From Clostridiales bacterium (lineage in GTDB: Bacteria; Bacillota; Clostridia; Lachnospirales; Lachnospiraceae): a stretch of 64,000 nucleotides of DNA. Where the stretch lies: NCBI GenBank assembly GCA_018365455.1, contig JAGZJZ010000006.1, forward strand, positions 123,251 through 187,250, written 5' to 3'. Position 1 is the first letter of the stretch, and each line of letters starts with the position of its first letter. Of the stretch, positions 63,171 to 64,000 are shown piece after piece. A program made the position numbers and the translations under genes. The notes below the pieces were generated by a model. That model did not search any database. It was not told the origin of the DNA and saw nothing but the letters and a program-made list of their open reading frames with translations.

Positions 63171-64000
63171 AGAAGAAAAACAAAATTAGAAAGAGCAAAG
63201 GAGAAGGAGTTTTCAATTATTTTAATGTCATTATTATGGCACTGATTGTTGTGATTACCTTTTATCCATTTTGGTACATAGTGGTTATTTCACTTAGCAA
63301 GACTGCTGCCGGAGGTGGGTTCGCCTTATGGCCGGAAGAGGTTAGCTTTAATGCTTATAAAGTATTATTGGATTATGATGCTGTCTGGATTGGATATATG
63401 AATACCATAGTCCGTTGTCTTATCGGTACATTTTTAAGCGTCATTTTTACGGCAATGACTGCATATCCCCTTTCTAAGAGAAATTTACCCTTTCAAAATT
63501 TTTTTACGAATTTTATTTTATTCACAATGCTATTCAGTGGTGGGTTAATTCCAACGTATTTATTGGTAAAAGATTTACATTTGTTTAATAGTGTTTGGGC
63601 GCTTGTTTTACCAGGCATGCTGGGGGCTTACAATATATTTATTGTCCGTAACTTTTTTCGTTCGATTCCAGCAAGTCTTGAGGAGGCTGCCCTTATTGAT
63701 GGGGCAAACTGGTTTTACATATGGTATAAAATAATTATTCCGTTGTCAAAGCCCATACTTGCAACCATTACACTATGGATTTTAGTTGGCCACTGGAATT
63801 CCTGGTATGATGCCATGTTGTATATTCAAGACAATGACAAGACTGTAGTTCAGATGATATTAAGGAAGATAGCAATTGAGAACAATGCGAGCAGTGTAAG
63901 CTCCATAAATGCACTAATGTCCAAAATACAGGCAGGTAGCGTGATGCCATCTACTAAAATGTTAGAAGCGGCAATTACTGTGGTTACCATATTGCCTATG
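63164..64000 (+). CDS. Sugar ABC transporter permease, YtcP type (cut by window end)
   Basis: 279 codons visible, open at the right edge; the family is about 290-300 residues. It starts MVKKKNKIRKSKGEGVFNYF, overlapping the LplB-type gene by seven bases. Typical parts are IVVISLSKTAAGGG, MLFSGGLIPTYLLVKDL and the EAA loop LEEAALIDGANWFYIWYKII. A binding protein is expected just beyond the window. Confidence 0.9.
   Translation, partial: MVKKKNKIRKSKGEGVFNYFNVIIMALIVVITFYPFWYIVVISLSKTAAGGGFALWPEEVSFNAYKVLLDYDAVWIGYMNTIVRCLIGTFLSVIFTAMTAYPLSKRNLPFQNFFTNFILFTMLFSGGLIPTYLLVKDLHLFNSVWALVLPGMLGAYNIFIVRNFFRSIPASLEEAALIDGANWFYIWYKIIIPLSKPILATITLWILVGHWNSWYDAMLYIQDNDKTVVQMILRKIAIENNASSVSSINALMSKIQAGSVMPSTKMLEAAITVVTILPM

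Overview
The window looks like DNA of a low-GC anaerobic Firmicute of the Lachnospiraceae type. Strong AGGAGG-like ribosome binding sites, carbohydrate ABC transporters with lipoprotein binding proteins, YesM/YesN two-component pairs, AraC regulators, a glycyl radical enzyme with its activase and many short palindromic repeats all fit a gut or rumen clostridial genome. I cannot name a species. No rRNA, tRNA or CRISPR array was found.

Left part (1-25.5 kb, mostly minus strand). It starts with a sugar ABC transporter (two permeases and a lipoprotein) and a divergent AraC regulator. Next come a membrane diguanylate cyclase and a three-gene phosphorelay (response regulator with HD-GYP and GGDEF domains, Hpt protein, hybrid histidine kinase). 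A protein with two GntR-type DNA-binding segments and a three-gene zinc-ribbon/membrane operon follow. Then comes an operon for an NRAMP-related transporter, PxpB, PxpC, a biotin carrier protein, a biotin carboxylase and PxpA. Together these make the parts list of a split urea-carboxylase-like enzyme plus a 5-oxoprolinase. Two helicases (UvrD-like and MrfA-like) close this part.

Centre (25.8-37.2 kb, AT-rich, few genes). This resembles the maintenance region of a large plasmid or chromid. It has a ParB-like gene following a ParA gene, a second ParB-like gene and four copies of a 17-bp palindrome (TTTCCGC-N3-GCGGAAA) as candidate centromere sites. A Cys-rich, winged-helix-like protein is the candidate replication initiator. 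Around it are a 20-bp-period repeat array with a perfect DnaA box, a promoter with an iteron-like motif in its spacer, a likely small RNA with two hairpins sharing one loop sequence, and about 22 iteron-like repeats ending in ACTAAAT over 1.8 kb. MITE-like elements and remnants of a GNAT gene and an IS701-type transposase lie among them. I consider this replicon core the most novel part of the window.

Right part (37.2-64 kb, mostly plus strand). An AraC regulator and a GH88-type hydrolase come first, then a YesN/YesM pair divergent from a long catabolic cluster. The cluster holds a sugar ABC transporter, GH2 beta-mannosidase, GH38 alpha-mannosidase, a glycyl radical enzyme with a C-x-E active-site motif, its activating enzyme, a ROK kinase, a SIS isomerase and a UroD-like protein. 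The last genes are packed with overlaps, so a single pathway for mannose-containing glycans that ends in an unidentified radical reaction is likely. A self-regulated CPBP protease/PadR-like pair follows. The window ends with a GHL6/GH151-like glycosidase and an LplB/YtcP-type sugar transporter, which carry matching promoter-operator modules.
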